Positions 15,843 to 24,896 are shown, counted from the first letter of the stretch. The stretch is DNA of 64,000 nt from Desulfosporosinus acididurans (GCF_001029285.1 NZ_LDZY01000004.1:62001-126000), one strand, 5' to 3'. Program-made: numbers and translations. The notes: generated by a model from the sequence alone, not told the origin.

Positions 15843-17975
15843 ATGAACAAAAAAGCAAAATTGACATCTGTGGCCGTGACAAGTACTTTACTATTAGTTA
15901 CTCTGGTTGGAAGTGTCCAAGCTAAGCCTTATTATAAGCCCCATTTTAATCGTTACTCAGGTCAAGACCGTTTTCAAACGTCTACGGCTATAGCTCAGAA
16001 GGAACTTCGGGGACAACAAATGCAAAATGTAGTTCTGGCCTCTGCTTATAGTTTTCCTGATGCTTTGTCAGCAAGCACCTTGGCCACAAAACTTAATGCA
16101 TCGATTATTCTTGTAGGTTCTGACGTTAATGATTCACAAGACAGTTTGAACTTTGTCAAGAATCATTTAATAGCCGGGGGAAATGTCACGATTATTGGTG
16201 GAGTTGGGGTAATTAACGAAAAAGTTGAGCAATGGTTACATAAAGCGGGCTATCATGTCAGGCGAATGGGTGGCTTTGATCGTTTTGCCACGAATTCAAT
16301 CATTGTCAACAATCTTAACGTGAGTCCTGGAACACCGGTTATTGTTGCCAGCGGTAATGAATTTCCGGATGCCTTAGGTGTTGCTTCACTAGCGGCCAGC
16401 AAAGGATGGCCGATTCTCCTCAGCAGTCCCACAAAATTGCCTGATAATGTTAAAGATTTTATCTCCAAAGATCAACCTTCCAATATCTATATTGTTGGGG
16501 GTAAAGCCGTTATCAACGGTTCGCTGCAAACAACACTTCAAAGTTTAGTTCCTAACGCCCAGATACAACGGTTCGGCGGTCAAGATCGTTTCGAAACCTT
16601 ATCACAAATCTTAACGAAATTTTATCCAAACCCGACTCAGATTTATCTCGCTAATGGATATGATTATGCCGACGCGCTTTCTGGAAGCACATTAGCAGCT
16701 CAAAACAATGCACCGATTTTGTTAATTGATCCCAAATCGAGGCAGTTACCCCCATCGATTAAAGACTATCTCATTACCATTCGGAATACGGGCAGCAATC
16801 CTCAAATAAACGTACTTGGCGGATCGGTTGGTGTCCCTGACTGGGCAGTTAATCTGGTCAGCGGAATTTTTGGGGATTCAACCAGCTCTTCAGGAGTTAT
16901 TCCAGTAACGGTAAGCAACCCGTCGACGACAGGGATTACTGTAGGATTAAATCCGGCCCTTAATGGTTTAACTGCCAACAACTTTACGCTTCTAAATAGT
17001 TCGGGGAATTCGATCGGTGTGACAGGTGCGACAACTTCTAACGGAGGAGCTGCTTACACCGTTAATGCACCTTTAAGTGCCGGTCAAACCTATACGTTAA
17101 GGGTAAACTATAATGGTAATAGTGTTGGAACAGTCCAGACCTTCACTGTTCCTTACGTTACAAGCAATCAAACTGTTACTGTCAGCAATCCATCAACATC
17201 AGGATTTACCGTGGGGCTCAGTTCGTTACTTAATGGTCTGACGGCCGGCAATTTTACACTTAAAAATAGTTACGGCTATACTGTTCCTATAACAGGTGTG
17301 ACGACTCTAAACGGAGGAGCCACTTATACCGTTAGTGCAGCCTTAAGTGCGGGTCAAACCTATACTCTAACGGCTAACTATGCCGGTTATACCCTGGGAA
17401 CATCTCAGAGTTTCACGGTGCCCTATACTAATGTCAACAGCGAAACACTCACTGTAAGCACTCCTTCATTAACAGGATTCACAGTAGGTCTGAGTTCAGC
17501 CCTGAATGGTTTAACCATTAACAACTTTACGCTTCTTAACAGTTCCGGATATTCTATACCGATAACAGGTGTGACTACACTTAATGGAGGGGCCACTTAT
17601 ACGATTAGTGCAGCCTTAAGTGCGGGCCAAACTTATACTTTAACAGCTAACTATGCAGGCTATACCATGAGTACAGCCCAGAGCTTTACGATTCCATATA
17701 ACACGAGTAATGTAACGTATACAGTTAATAACCTATCGACAACCGGCTTTAAAGTAGGATTGAGTACTGCCCTGAATGGTTTAACCATAGGTAACTTCAC
17801 TCTCCTGGATAGTTCCGGAAACCGTATCGCGATTTCCAGCGTTACAACCTCTGACGGCGGAACAACTTATACAATTAGCGCTGCTTTGAATGTTGGTCAA
17901 ACCTATACGTTAACGGCTAATTATAATGGTTATGCTTTTGGAACGTCTCAAAGCTTCGTCATACCTTCTGTTTGA
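15843..17975 (+). CDS. Secreted cell-wall protein: three CWB2 repeats plus four beta-repeats
   Basis: 710 residues. A signal peptide (KLTSVAVTSTLLLVTLVGSVQA) is cleaved near residue 27. Residues ~37-335 hold three CWB2 (cell wall binding type 2) repeats, each with RxxGxDRFxT, ANGxxxxDALSxSxLA and a VxxIGGxxxxxx block; such repeats bind wall polysaccharide in S-layer-type proteins. Residues ~350-710 hold four copies of an ~90-residue domain starting at about 353, 442, 535 and 624 (VGLNPALNGLTANNFTLLNS, LSAGQTYTL). The same domain ends the protein at 13152. Its pattern suggests an Ig-like or adhesin module. ATG follows GGAGG by nine bases. Role: surface layer or adhesion; no enzymatic domain. 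Confidence 0.92.
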   Translation: MNKKAKLTSVAVTSTLLLVTLVGSVQAKPYYKPHFNRYSGQDRFQTSTAIAQKELRGQQMQNVVLASAYSFPDALSASTLATKLNASIILVGSDVNDSQDSLNFVKNHLIAGGNVTIIGGVGVINEKVEQWLHKAGYHVRRMGGFDRFATNSIIVNNLNVSPGTPVIVASGNEFPDALGVASLAASKGWPILLSSPTKLPDNVKDFISKDQPSNIYIVGGKAVINGSLQTTLQSLVPNAQIQRFGGQDRFETLSQILTKFYPNPTQIYLANGYDYADALSGSTLAAQNNAPILLIDPKSRQLPPSIKDYLITIRNTGSNPQINVLGGSVGVPDWAVNLVSGIFGDSTSSSGVIPVTVSNPSTTGITVGLNPALNGLTANNFTLLNSSGNSIGVTGATTSNGGAAYTVNAPLSAGQTYTLRVNYNGNSVGTVQTFTVPYVTSNQTVTVSNPSTSGFTVGLSSLLNGLTAGNFTLKNSYGYTVPITGVTTLNGGATYTVSAALSAGQTYTLTANYAGYTLGTSQSFTVPYTNVNSETLTVSTPSLTGFTVGLSSALNGLTINNFTLLNSSGYSIPITGVTTLNGGATYTISAALSAGQTYTLTANYAGYTMSTAQSFTIPYNTSNVTYTVNNLSTTGFKVGLSTALNGLTIGNFTLLDSSGNRIAISSVTTSDGGTTYTISAALNVGQTYTLTANYNGYAFGTSQSFVIPSV

Positions 17976-18108
17976 GCCGGTTAATTTAGACCAGACGTAA
18001 GAAATAGATAGTTCAAAGCCGAATCTGGTTGAGACCTAAATCTCTCAGCCAGCAATCAAGAGAACCATGCAGTCGGTAATTAATTCAAAAAAGATACATT
18101 CGATAAAG

Positions 18109-18151
18109 CTCCCCTTAGGCAGATTAGTTTAAATGACTGCCAAAAGGGGAG
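18109..18151 (+). terminator. Terminator of the CWB2 gene
   Basis: CTCCCCTT (18109-18116) with AAGGGGAG (18144-18151) and an inner GGCAG/CTGCC extension, followed by TATTTATTT. The 130 bases between the gene and this hairpin hold nothing else I recognise. Confidence 0.75.
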
Positions 18152-18230
18152 TATTTATTTGCAAAACTAGTTGACAAGAATAGATTAAATGGCTATTGTT
18201 GAAATTAGAATATTTAGATTATTGCACGAG

Positions 18231-18270
18231 AGTCACTCCCACTTAAAGTGGGAGTCTTACGGTTAGATAA
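18231..18270 (+). repeat. Palindromic repeat, copy 3 (short subtype)
   Basis: ACTCCCACTT (18235-18244) and AAGTGGGAGT (18246-18255) form a 10-bp stem with a one-base loop, followed by CTTACGGTTAGATAAA. Nearly the same as copy 19805-19847 (GAGTTTTATGATTGAATAAA). The hairpin-plus-tail form resembles IS200/IS605 right ends. Confidence 0.65.
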
Positions 18271-18326
18271 ATTCATTAAATTCATCTTAAGGAGTAAGGG
18301 TGTGAAGGAAAATAAGTTCTGAAAGA

Positions 18327-18968
18327 GTGGAAATAGAATCAAATTACCGTAATACATGTCAAAAATTCTGGCGGGATATTAAAAAAAGTGATCCTACAGA
18401 GATAACAGCGGTACGAACTGTATCCTACAATAGTGATACCCGTCAATTCATTGTGCTTTTTTTTAATGAAGAGTATGTTGTGGATAGTGATCAAGAGATC
18501 ATCCGACGGAGAAGAGATGGATATGTTCCAGAAGTGTTGGCGACGATCATTATTCTCAATTATTTGGCCAATGCCAGGCCTTTCCGGGGATCAGACGTGA
18601 ATTGGGTAAGCATTAAAGAACTGCCTGGTGGTATGATATTTTATTCTGCATTTCACAAAACAGTTATATCCGTGTTAATTGAATCCTTTGGACATCAGTC
18701 CAGCCGATTAATGGAAGTATCTCACGTCTTAGATGGTAAGCCAGGTCCTTTCGGAGACGCTTCGGTAATTTTGAGAGCATTTCCCGAAATACCCTTGTGT
18801 GTTGTAATCTGGGAAGGGGATGAGGAAGTTAATCCTAATGCCACTATACTCTATGATTTTTCCATAGGACAAATATTAGATACTGGAATAAGTATTGATC
18901 TTGGAGTATACCTAGCAGAAGAGTTAAAGAAGCTTGCCCAAGGGCAATTTGGTAAATACATTACATAG
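18327..18968 (+). CDS. DUF3786-family protein
   Basis: 213 residues. Matches DUF3786 as I know it: an early FFNEEYVVDSDQEI strand, LNYLANARP, WVSIKELPGGMIFYSAFH, ESFGHQSSRLMEVSHVLDG, FGDASVILRAFPEIPLCVVIWEGDEE, then FDFS-like YDFSIGQIL. The family is common in strict anaerobes and is of unknown function, sometimes near corrinoid/methyltransferase genes. The GTG at 18327 lacks its own ribosome site; AAGGAG at 18289-18294 instead fits a six-codon reading frame at 18302-18322 that stops four bases before it, suggesting translational coupling or an upstream frame error. The gene stands alone. Confidence 0.8.
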   Translation: MEIESNYRNTCQKFWRDIKKSDPTEITAVRTVSYNSDTRQFIVLFFNEEYVVDSDQEIIRRRRDGYVPEVLATIIILNYLANARPFRGSDVNWVSIKELPGGMIFYSAFHKTVISVLIESFGHQSSRLMEVSHVLDGKPGPFGDASVILRAFPEIPLCVVIWEGDEEVNPNATILYDFSIGQILDTGISIDLGVYLAEELKKLAQGQFGKYIT

Positions 18969-19153
18969 TGTAATTAATTAATAATTTGAGCAGCGATTAT
19001 GAGCTCTAGTTTGAAGCATTTGTTGTACAATTTGTCAGAATGGCCTATAATAATAGTATAGGACAAAAAAGCTAATAATTGTCTTTTGTTGATTTATAGT
19101 TTTATATCTTTGTAGCTTTTTAATGTGCTTAGATCTATACTTCATTAAATTAC

Positions 19154-19193
19154 ACTCCATTCCAATGTAGTCCTCAAAGAGTTGGAATGGAGT
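19154..19193 (+). terminator. Terminator, 12-bp stem
   Basis: ACTCCATTCCAA (19154-19165) pairs perfectly with TTGGAATGGAGT (19182-19193), followed by TTTCCGTTG. It follows the DUF3786 gene by ~190 bases. Between them I see only a CAAAAAAGCTAAT...TTAGCTTTTT-like region. From 19200 to 19420 there is no gene; an 11-codon frame MRRDEALKRTI near 19352 may be a remnant. Confidence 0.7.
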
Positions 19194-19423
19194 TTTCCGT
19201 TGTATTTTTGCAAGTTTTTAATTTTGACTACTGAGAAGAAATTCTCAAATTGTAATTAAAGTTTAGTATTGCAAAAATATTAACCAATATTGAAAATTAT
19301 TATATAAAGTAGAATAATAAAAAAGGTGGGTAAGAGCATTGATATTACTATGAGAAGAGATGAGGCTTTAAAACGAACTATTTAACCATTTATAGATTCA
19401 AAAGATGGAGAAAGTTAACAAAG

Positions 19424-19467
19424 AACCCACCCCCACCTATAGAAGTGGGGCCTTAAAAACTGGATAA
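19424..19467 (+). repeat. Palindromic repeat, copy 4
   Basis: CCCCAC (19431-19436) pairs with GTGGGG (19445-19450) around CTATAGAA, then CCTTAAAAACTGGATAA. The tail is identical to copy 1 (11391-11408). It is the left boundary of a small segment whose right boundary is copy 5. Confidence 0.65.
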
Positions 19468-19565
19468 AAACTACTTCTAATGTTAAATAGAGAGAGAATT
19501 TGATTTGATGGCAATTTAAAGAAGGGAAATCAGAGGTAAATTAGGGTAAATAGAGGTGTTTTAAA

Positions 19566-19781
19566 ATGTACTTAGTTTTTCCTGCGGATGAAAAACTTAA
19601 AGAAAGGCTTGATGCAGTTTGCAAATCATTGAATGTATCCCTTGAAGAATGGTTTGAATCTGCCTTAAAAGCTTCAGAATTTGATGTATTGACAAATCTG
19701 TTAAGCAATCCGAAAGATAAAGTTTCATGGATGTGGGACGAGAAGCTAAGCCGGTTTGTCAGGCGATCGGATATTGAATGA
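19566..19781 (+). CDS. Small orphan protein between two palindromes
   Basis: 71 residues, ATG at 19566; AGAGGTG lies nine bases upstream. I do not recognise a family. The first half (DEKLKERLDAVCKSLNVSLEEWFESALKAS) is a strand plus two helices, with the LDAxCxxLNxSLEEWxxxAL pattern of CopG/ribbon-helix-helix proteins. The second half (SWMWDEKLSRFVRRSDIE) is Trp- and Arg-rich. Nothing else is encoded between copy 4 (19424-19467) and copy 5 (19805-19847) of the palindromic repeats, so it may be a passenger gene. DNA binding is a guess from pattern only. Confidence 0.6.
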   Translation: MYLVFPADEKLKERLDAVCKSLNVSLEEWFESALKASEFDVLTNLLSNPKDKVSWMWDEKLSRFVRRSDIE

Positions 19782-19804
19782 TTTAAAATTAGCAGAGTAT
19801 GGGG

Positions 19805-19847
19805 ACCCACTCCCACTTCAGAAGTGGGAGTTTTATGATTGAATAAA
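19805..19847 (+). repeat. Palindromic repeat, copy 5 (short subtype)
   Basis: ACTCCCACTTC (19809-19819) and GAAGTGGGAGT (19821-19831) form an 11-bp stem with one loop base, then TTTATGATTGAATAAA. Strongly like the right end of an IS200/IS605 element, but no transposase is present. Confidence 0.65.
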
Positions 19848-19862
19848 GATTCGAAGATATTT

Positions 19863-19895
19863 GGGCCGTGAGAGAATAAAGTTTCTCCACGGCCC
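19863..19895 (+). terminator. Terminator after the orphan gene
   Basis: GGGCCGTG (19863-19870) with CACGGCCC (19888-19895) and an inner AGAGAA/TTCTC match, followed by TTCTATTTTT. Confidence 0.75.
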
Positions 19896-20055
19896 TTCTA
19901 TTTTTATCGAAGCGCAAGACTCCCGTTTCTATGGTGAGGGTGGTTCACATACCTTGCTTCGGGAACAGATTTATTAATTATTTACCCAAAGAGAAGGAAA
20001 TGTATGAAAATTGTGGAAAGTAAATAGGTGGAATTTAATTATAAATTTGGAAGTA

Positions 20056-20586
20056 ATGGAGTGTGCCGGATTGGAACATAGAGATGTAGCTCGTTGTGCA
20101 TCATGCGGGGGAAAGTGTTGTAGGCTTTATCTAAAGAGGTGTGAAGGTGGACAATTGCCCGACGATATTCAGTATGCTAATGACAATATTGTCGATCAAA
20201 CTCAAAACTTCGAATATTATTTCAAGCACAGTGTTTGGTATTTAGAAAAAGATAAGTTTGAGGTTGAACCACTCTATGACGTACTGAAAGCTTTTTGTGC
20301 TTGGATTGATTCTTACATCTATGATGATTTTTCGGCTAGAAAGATTGAAGCCCTAAAATTTCTTAGTGAACTGAAAGACCGTGGAATCAGTATGGGGTAT
20401 TGTGCTTATTGGACTAGAGGAAGCGGTTGTATTATTGCATGGGAAAAACGTCCTGTAATTTGCAAAGAACATCGATGTAAGGAATGGCTTGAACAAGACA
20501 AAAATAATACTGAACTAATACTAAAAATGAGTTTGAAAGGTAATAGAGAGCAAAATTCTTTAAACCAGTTTAATATTCATCAATAA
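20056..20586 (+). CDS. YkgJ-type cysteine-cluster protein
   Basis: 176 residues from ATG at 20056; an in-frame TTG at 20011 would give 191 but neither has a strong ribosome site, so the start is uncertain. The family mark is an N-terminal RCASCGGKCCR cluster and a second CysX... cluster, GYCAYWTRGSGCI then RPVICKEHRCKEW. YkgJ-like proteins (putative zinc- or iron-chelating domain) use these eight cysteines to bind metal or an FeS cluster; function is not established. The middle is rich in acidic and aromatic residues. It precedes the type III restriction genes by 52 bases on the same strand, but no functional link is known. Confidence 0.75.
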   Translation: MECAGLEHRDVARCASCGGKCCRLYLKRCEGGQLPDDIQYANDNIVDQTQNFEYYFKHSVWYLEKDKFEVEPLYDVLKAFCAWIDSYIYDDFSARKIEALKFLSELKDRGISMGYCAYWTRGSGCIIAWEKRPVICKEHRCKEWLEQDKNNTELILKMSLKGNREQNSLNQFNIHQ

Positions 20587-20638
20587 TACTCATGGTATTA
20601 ATCTCTTTAAATGTTTCGAGATAGTTGGAGGCCTTGCA

Positions 20639-22519
20639 TTGAAGAAACTGAAGTTAGAAAGCGTTGATATTGTTCGGAAAAATATTGAAATAATCGGGTC
20701 ATTGTTTCCAAATGTTATAACCGAAGCAAGAGATGATAAGGGAATTATTAAAAAAGGTATTAACTTTGAATTGCTTAAGCAGGAACTTTCAGGAGATGTT
20801 ATTGGCGGAGAAGAATCTTATGAGTTTAATTGGGTTGGAAAAAGAGCAGCTCTTGTCGAAGCCAATAAGCCTATTAGGAAAACTCTTCGGCCTTGTATTG
20901 AGGAGAGCAAGGATTGGGAAACTACAGGTAACCTGTATATTGAAGGGGACAATCTTGACGTTTTAAAGTTGCTGCAGGAAAGTTATTTAAATGGCATTAA
21001 GATGATTTATATTGATCCGCCCTATAATACAGGAAAAGATTTCATCTATAATGATGACTTTAAAATCGATAAAAACCATTATAACGAGCGAATTGCTGTG
21101 TGTGATAATGAAGGCAGGAGATTATTCTCAAACACTAAAACTAATGGAAGATTTCATAGTGATTGGTGCAGCATGATCTATCCACGTCTTCGGCTAGCGC
21201 GTAATATGCTGAAGGAAGATGGAGTGTTGTTTATTAGCATCAGTGATCAAGAGATAGATAATTTGAAAAAAATATGTAATGAAGTATTTGGTGAAGAGAA
21301 TTTTTTAGCTGACATAATTTGGAACTCCACGAAATCCGTGACCAACACAGCGATAATTTCAGTTTCTCATACCCATAATCTGGTTTACTTTAAATCCTTG
21401 GATTATTTCGTCAAACATCGAGAACGTTTCAGATTTCCCGAAAATGGGGAGGGCTTTGATAATCCCGACAATGACCCTCGTGGCAAGTGGAAGGCGGACC
21501 CTTTTCAGGTCGGTGGGTGGAGGCCTAATCAACAATACGAAATTGTTAACCCTAATACGGGTGTTGTTTATAAACCCAATGCTAATTGCAGTTGGAAAAA
21601 TGACTATCGAAAGTTTCAGGAATTACTTAAGGATCAGAGAATAATATTTGGTAAAACCGGTGAAGGTGGTCCGCTTAGAAAGCGTTATATTTGGGAAGCA
21701 GAAACAAGGGGGAAAGTTGCGAAAACTATTTGGGATGATATTGAAACGACAACGAACGGAACCCAGTTAATTAAAAAGCTATTTGCTGGCTTAGATGTCT
21801 TTGATAATCCCAAGCCCGTAGAATTAATAAAACGTTTTCTGCAATTAGCAACTGATCCAGATGAAGACTCTATTATTCTTGATTTTTTTTCAGGATCGGC
21901 TACTACTGCTCATGCCGTTATGGAACTAAATAGCGAGGATAAGGGAAATCGCAAGTTTATTATGGTCCAATTGCAGGAGCCTTGTGCCCAAAATAGTGAA
22001 GCTTTTAAAGCCGGCTACAAAAATATTTGTGAGATTGGTAAAGAACGAATACGCAGGGTTGGGGAAAAACTATTAGCTGATAAGAGTGATAAAGAAGAGG
22101 TTAACAGGCAAGACGTAGGGTTTAGGGTCTTAAAGGTTGACAGCACGAATATGAACGACGTGTATTATGCAGCCAGTGATTATCATCAATCTATGCTTTC
22201 AGAATTAGAGTCAAATATTAAAAAGGACAGAACAGATCTGGATTTGCTTTATGGCCTTATTCTTGATTGGGGCTTGCCTTTATCCTTTAGTCATCGAAGT
22301 GAAACAATAGAAGGGGTTACTGTGCATATTATTGCTCAAGGTTCTCTCGCAGCTTGTTTCGAAAACCGTATCTCTGAACCGGTTATACGTGAATTAGCAA
22401 AGCGGAACTTTCAGAGAGTAGTCTTTAGAGATAGCTGCTTTGCCGGTAGTGCCGCTAAGATTAATGTTGAAGCAATCTTTAAACTACTGGCCCCTAATAC
22501 AACCATTAAAGTTATATAA
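20639..22519 (+). CDS. mod: Type III restriction-modification methyltransferase (Mod)
   Basis: 626 residues, TTG at 20639 preceded by GGAGG. An N6-adenine methyltransferase of the beta class: the catalytic DPPY motif (DPPYNTGKDF, Asp126) comes before the AdoMet motif (FFSGSATTAHAVM, about residue 417). The target-recognition region lies between (about 215-385). EGDNLDVLKLLQESY upstream of DPPY is typical of Mod subunits. Length and order fit type III Mod. The res gene follows after 13 bases. Because Res is truncated, this enzyme may now act as an orphan methylase that only marks DNA. I see no simple-sequence repeat that would make it phase variable. Confidence 0.93.
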   Translation: MKKLKLESVDIVRKNIEIIGSLFPNVITEARDDKGIIKKGINFELLKQELSGDVIGGEESYEFNWVGKRAALVEANKPIRKTLRPCIEESKDWETTGNLYIEGDNLDVLKLLQESYLNGIKMIYIDPPYNTGKDFIYNDDFKIDKNHYNERIAVCDNEGRRLFSNTKTNGRFHSDWCSMIYPRLRLARNMLKEDGVLFISISDQEIDNLKKICNEVFGEENFLADIIWNSTKSVTNTAIISVSHTHNLVYFKSLDYFVKHRERFRFPENGEGFDNPDNDPRGKWKADPFQVGGWRPNQQYEIVNPNTGVVYKPNANCSWKNDYRKFQELLKDQRIIFGKTGEGGPLRKRYIWEAETRGKVAKTIWDDIETTTNGTQLIKKLFAGLDVFDNPKPVELIKRFLQLATDPDEDSIILDFFSGSATTAHAVMELNSEDKGNRKFIMVQLQEPCAQNSEAFKAGYKNICEIGKERIRRVGEKLLADKSDKEEVNRQDVGFRVLKVDSTNMNDVYYAASDYHQSMLSELESNIKKDRTDLDLLYGLILDWGLPLSFSHRSETIEGVTVHIIAQGSLAACFENRISEPVIRELAKRNFQRVVFRDSCFAGSAAKINVEAIFKLLAPNTTIKVI

Positions 22520-22532
22520 GGGGGGGCAGATT

Positions 22533-24866
22533 TTGAAGCTTAAGTTTACTTATCAAAAATTTCAAGCTGATGCGGCAGCAGCAGTTTGTGAAGTTTTTGA
22601 CGGTCAACCTAATTTTGCTTTAATTCCAATAAACGAGGAATTTGATTTTCCGGGATATGCTAACCAAAAGCTTTTGATTTCTGAGGAACTGATAAAGTCA
22701 AATCTCCAGAGACTCCAAAGCACAAATCGAATAAAGCCATCACCAATGCTGGATGGAAGATACAATTTAACCATTGAAATGGAGACAGGTGTAGGTAAAA
22801 CATACACTTATATTAAGACTCTGTTCGAACTGAATAAGCATTACGGCTGGAGCAAGTTCGTTATTATCGTTCCCTCTGTGGCCATCCGTGAAGGTGTTTA
22901 TAAGTCTTTTGATATTACAAAAAACCATTTTGCCGAAGAATACGGGAAAAAGATTCGTAATTTTGTGTATAATTCCAAGGACTTAGCTAAAATCGCTCAG
23001 TTTGCCTATGATAGCGGGATTAATGTTATGATTATAAATTCGCAAGCCTTTAACTCCCGAGAAAAAGATGCCAGACGTATTTATATGAATTTGGATAGTT
23101 TTTCTTCACGCAGGCCTATTGATGTTATTGCAGCGACCAATCCAATACTCATCATCGATGAACCCCAATCGGTGGAAGGAATTGCCACGAAAGAACGGCT
23201 TAAACAATTTAATTCCTTATTAACACTGCGTTATTCTGCAACACATAAAAAAGATTCTCTCTATAACTTGGTATACCGACTTGATGCTTTGGAAGCCTAT
23301 AATAGGCGACTGGTAAAAAAAATTGCCGTCAAGGGAATTTCAATTACTGGAACTACAGCATCAGAAGGGTATTTATATCTTGAGAAAATTAATTTGTATG
23401 TCGATCGCCCTCCTGCCGCAGTTTTTGAGTTTGAAGTAAAAAGCAGGAATCGTGTGAGAACGGTAAGAAGAATGATTGAAGAAAGGTATAATTTTTATAC
23501 TCATTCCGGTGGGTTGGAGGAATATAGGGGCTATATTGTTTCTAAAATAGACGGTTTGAAAAATACCGTTGAATTTACGAATGGTGTTGTCATAACGGCC
23601 GGCAATATTTTCGGTTCAGTTAATGAAGAACAGATACGTCGGCTTCAAATCAGAGAAACGATTAAATCACATTTGGAACGAGAACATCAATTGTTTCACA
23701 GAGGCATAAAAGTTTTATCGCTTTTCTTTATCGATGAGGTTGCAAACTATAAACGATATGATCAAACCGGAAAAGCATTGAACGGTAACTATGCAGATAT
23801 TTTTGAAGAGGAGTATCGGGAAGCGCTTAAAGAATGGGAATCAATTTGTAGGGACTGTGATTACCTTCAATTCCTCAAGGAAATAAAGCCTGAAAAAACA
23901 CATGCTGGTTATTTCTCCATTGATAAACGAAATAAACGAATGACTAACAGTAAAATCGTCGATAGGGAATCATTAATTTCAGATGACGAAGGTGCCTACA
24001 ATTTAATCATGAGGGATAAAGAAAGACTCTTAGATCTCAAAGAGCCGGTGCGCTTTATTTTTTCCCACTCAGCCCTGCGAGAAGGATGGGATAATCCTAA
24101 CGTTTTTCAGATATGTACACTCAAGCGGAGCTCCTCAAATATAAGGAAACGCCAAGAGGTAGGCCGGGGTCTTCGCCTCTGTGTCAACAGCAATGGTGAG
24201 AGAATGGACGCAAATGTCCTCGGCAGTGATGTTCATAACGTCAATGTCTTAACGATCATTGCCAATGAGAGTTATGACAGCTTTGCCAAACAGCTTCAGT
24301 TAGAGCTAGCAGAGTCTGTGGCTGATGGTACAATTTACGATCCTCAAATAATGGCACCCGAGGATGCGCGAAGTAACAGTACCGGCATGAAACTTCATAA
24401 GCAAACTGCTGAAATGAGGACTTTTAATACTTTTGGGGAAAAAATCAGTGCCAAGTTATCCAACAGGGTTGAATTTGAAAATGATGAATTGATCCAAAAG
24501 TCGATCCAGGCTTTGGATAGAGAGCTTAACGTACCTCAGATTGCCATTAAGATCGAGTACGGTGACATGGATACCATTAAATCAAAAGGAACTCTGCATA
24601 GGGGGCAGGCCATCAGAAAGATTGCAGGCAGAACAGAAAAGGCCCATTCTGCTGTTAATATAAATATCAAGTACGATTTAATTGGAAAGATTGTTGAGGC
24701 AACAGGTTTAACGCGAAATGATGTCTGCAGCATTTTGCAAGGCATAAATATTCAAACGTTCGAGCAGTTCCGTATAAATCCGGAGGCATTTATTCTCAAA
24801 GCCTCTAAGCTTATTAACCAACAAAAAGCGGCGGTGGTTATTAAAGATAGTGACTATCATAAATGA
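22533..24866 (+). CDS. res: Type III restriction subunit Res, helicase part only (C-terminally truncated)
   Basis: 778 residues from TTG at 22533, with a GGGGGG ribosome site 7 bases upstream and the mod stop 13 bases before. SF2 helicase motifs are intact: METGVGKTYTYIK (Walker A, ~84), IIDEPQSVEG (DExx box), RYSATH, HSALREGWDNPNVFQI and RQEVGRGLRLCV (motif VI). Family Res proteins run to ~950-1050 residues and end in a nuclease domain with a DSxxExxFAxxL / PDWAI pattern. None of that is present: the frame hits TGA after SDYHK. Nine more codons (DDAVYNESP) continue the family pattern before two further stops. The complex probably cannot cut DNA. Confidence 0.9.
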   Translation: MKLKFTYQKFQADAAAAVCEVFDGQPNFALIPINEEFDFPGYANQKLLISEELIKSNLQRLQSTNRIKPSPMLDGRYNLTIEMETGVGKTYTYIKTLFELNKHYGWSKFVIIVPSVAIREGVYKSFDITKNHFAEEYGKKIRNFVYNSKDLAKIAQFAYDSGINVMIINSQAFNSREKDARRIYMNLDSFSSRRPIDVIAATNPILIIDEPQSVEGIATKERLKQFNSLLTLRYSATHKKDSLYNLVYRLDALEAYNRRLVKKIAVKGISITGTTASEGYLYLEKINLYVDRPPAAVFEFEVKSRNRVRTVRRMIEERYNFYTHSGGLEEYRGYIVSKIDGLKNTVEFTNGVVITAGNIFGSVNEEQIRRLQIRETIKSHLEREHQLFHRGIKVLSLFFIDEVANYKRYDQTGKALNGNYADIFEEEYREALKEWESICRDCDYLQFLKEIKPEKTHAGYFSIDKRNKRMTNSKIVDRESLISDDEGAYNLIMRDKERLLDLKEPVRFIFSHSALREGWDNPNVFQICTLKRSSSNIRKRQEVGRGLRLCVNSNGERMDANVLGSDVHNVNVLTIIANESYDSFAKQLQLELAESVADGTIYDPQIMAPEDARSNSTGMKLHKQTAEMRTFNTFGEKISAKLSNRVEFENDELIQKSIQALDRELNVPQIAIKIEYGDMDTIKSKGTLHRGQAIRKIAGRTEKAHSAVNINIKYDLIGKIVEATGLTRNDVCSILQGINIQTFEQFRINPEAFILKASKLINQQKAAVVIKDSDYHK

Positions 24867-24896
24867 GATGATGCGGTTTACAATGAATCGCCTTAA
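24867..24896 (+). pseudogene. Residual res coding sequence beyond the premature stop
   Basis: In the same frame as res, after the TGA, nine sense codons (DDAVYNESP) precede TAATAA. Res homologues have a YHKxxDxVYD-like junction to the nuclease domain here, so these codons look like the first remnant of the lost domain. No further homology is visible before the terminator. Confidence 0.5.

Noticed and set aside
18231-19847. Palindromes considered as simple intrinsic terminators
   Set aside because: Their tails (CTTACGG, CTTAAAAACTGG) are not T-tracts and are conserved among copies at unrelated loci, so a repeat family explains them better.
20639-22519. Search for phase-variable repeats in mod
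   Set aside because: No tract of simple repeats long enough to slip was found in the gene or its upstream region.
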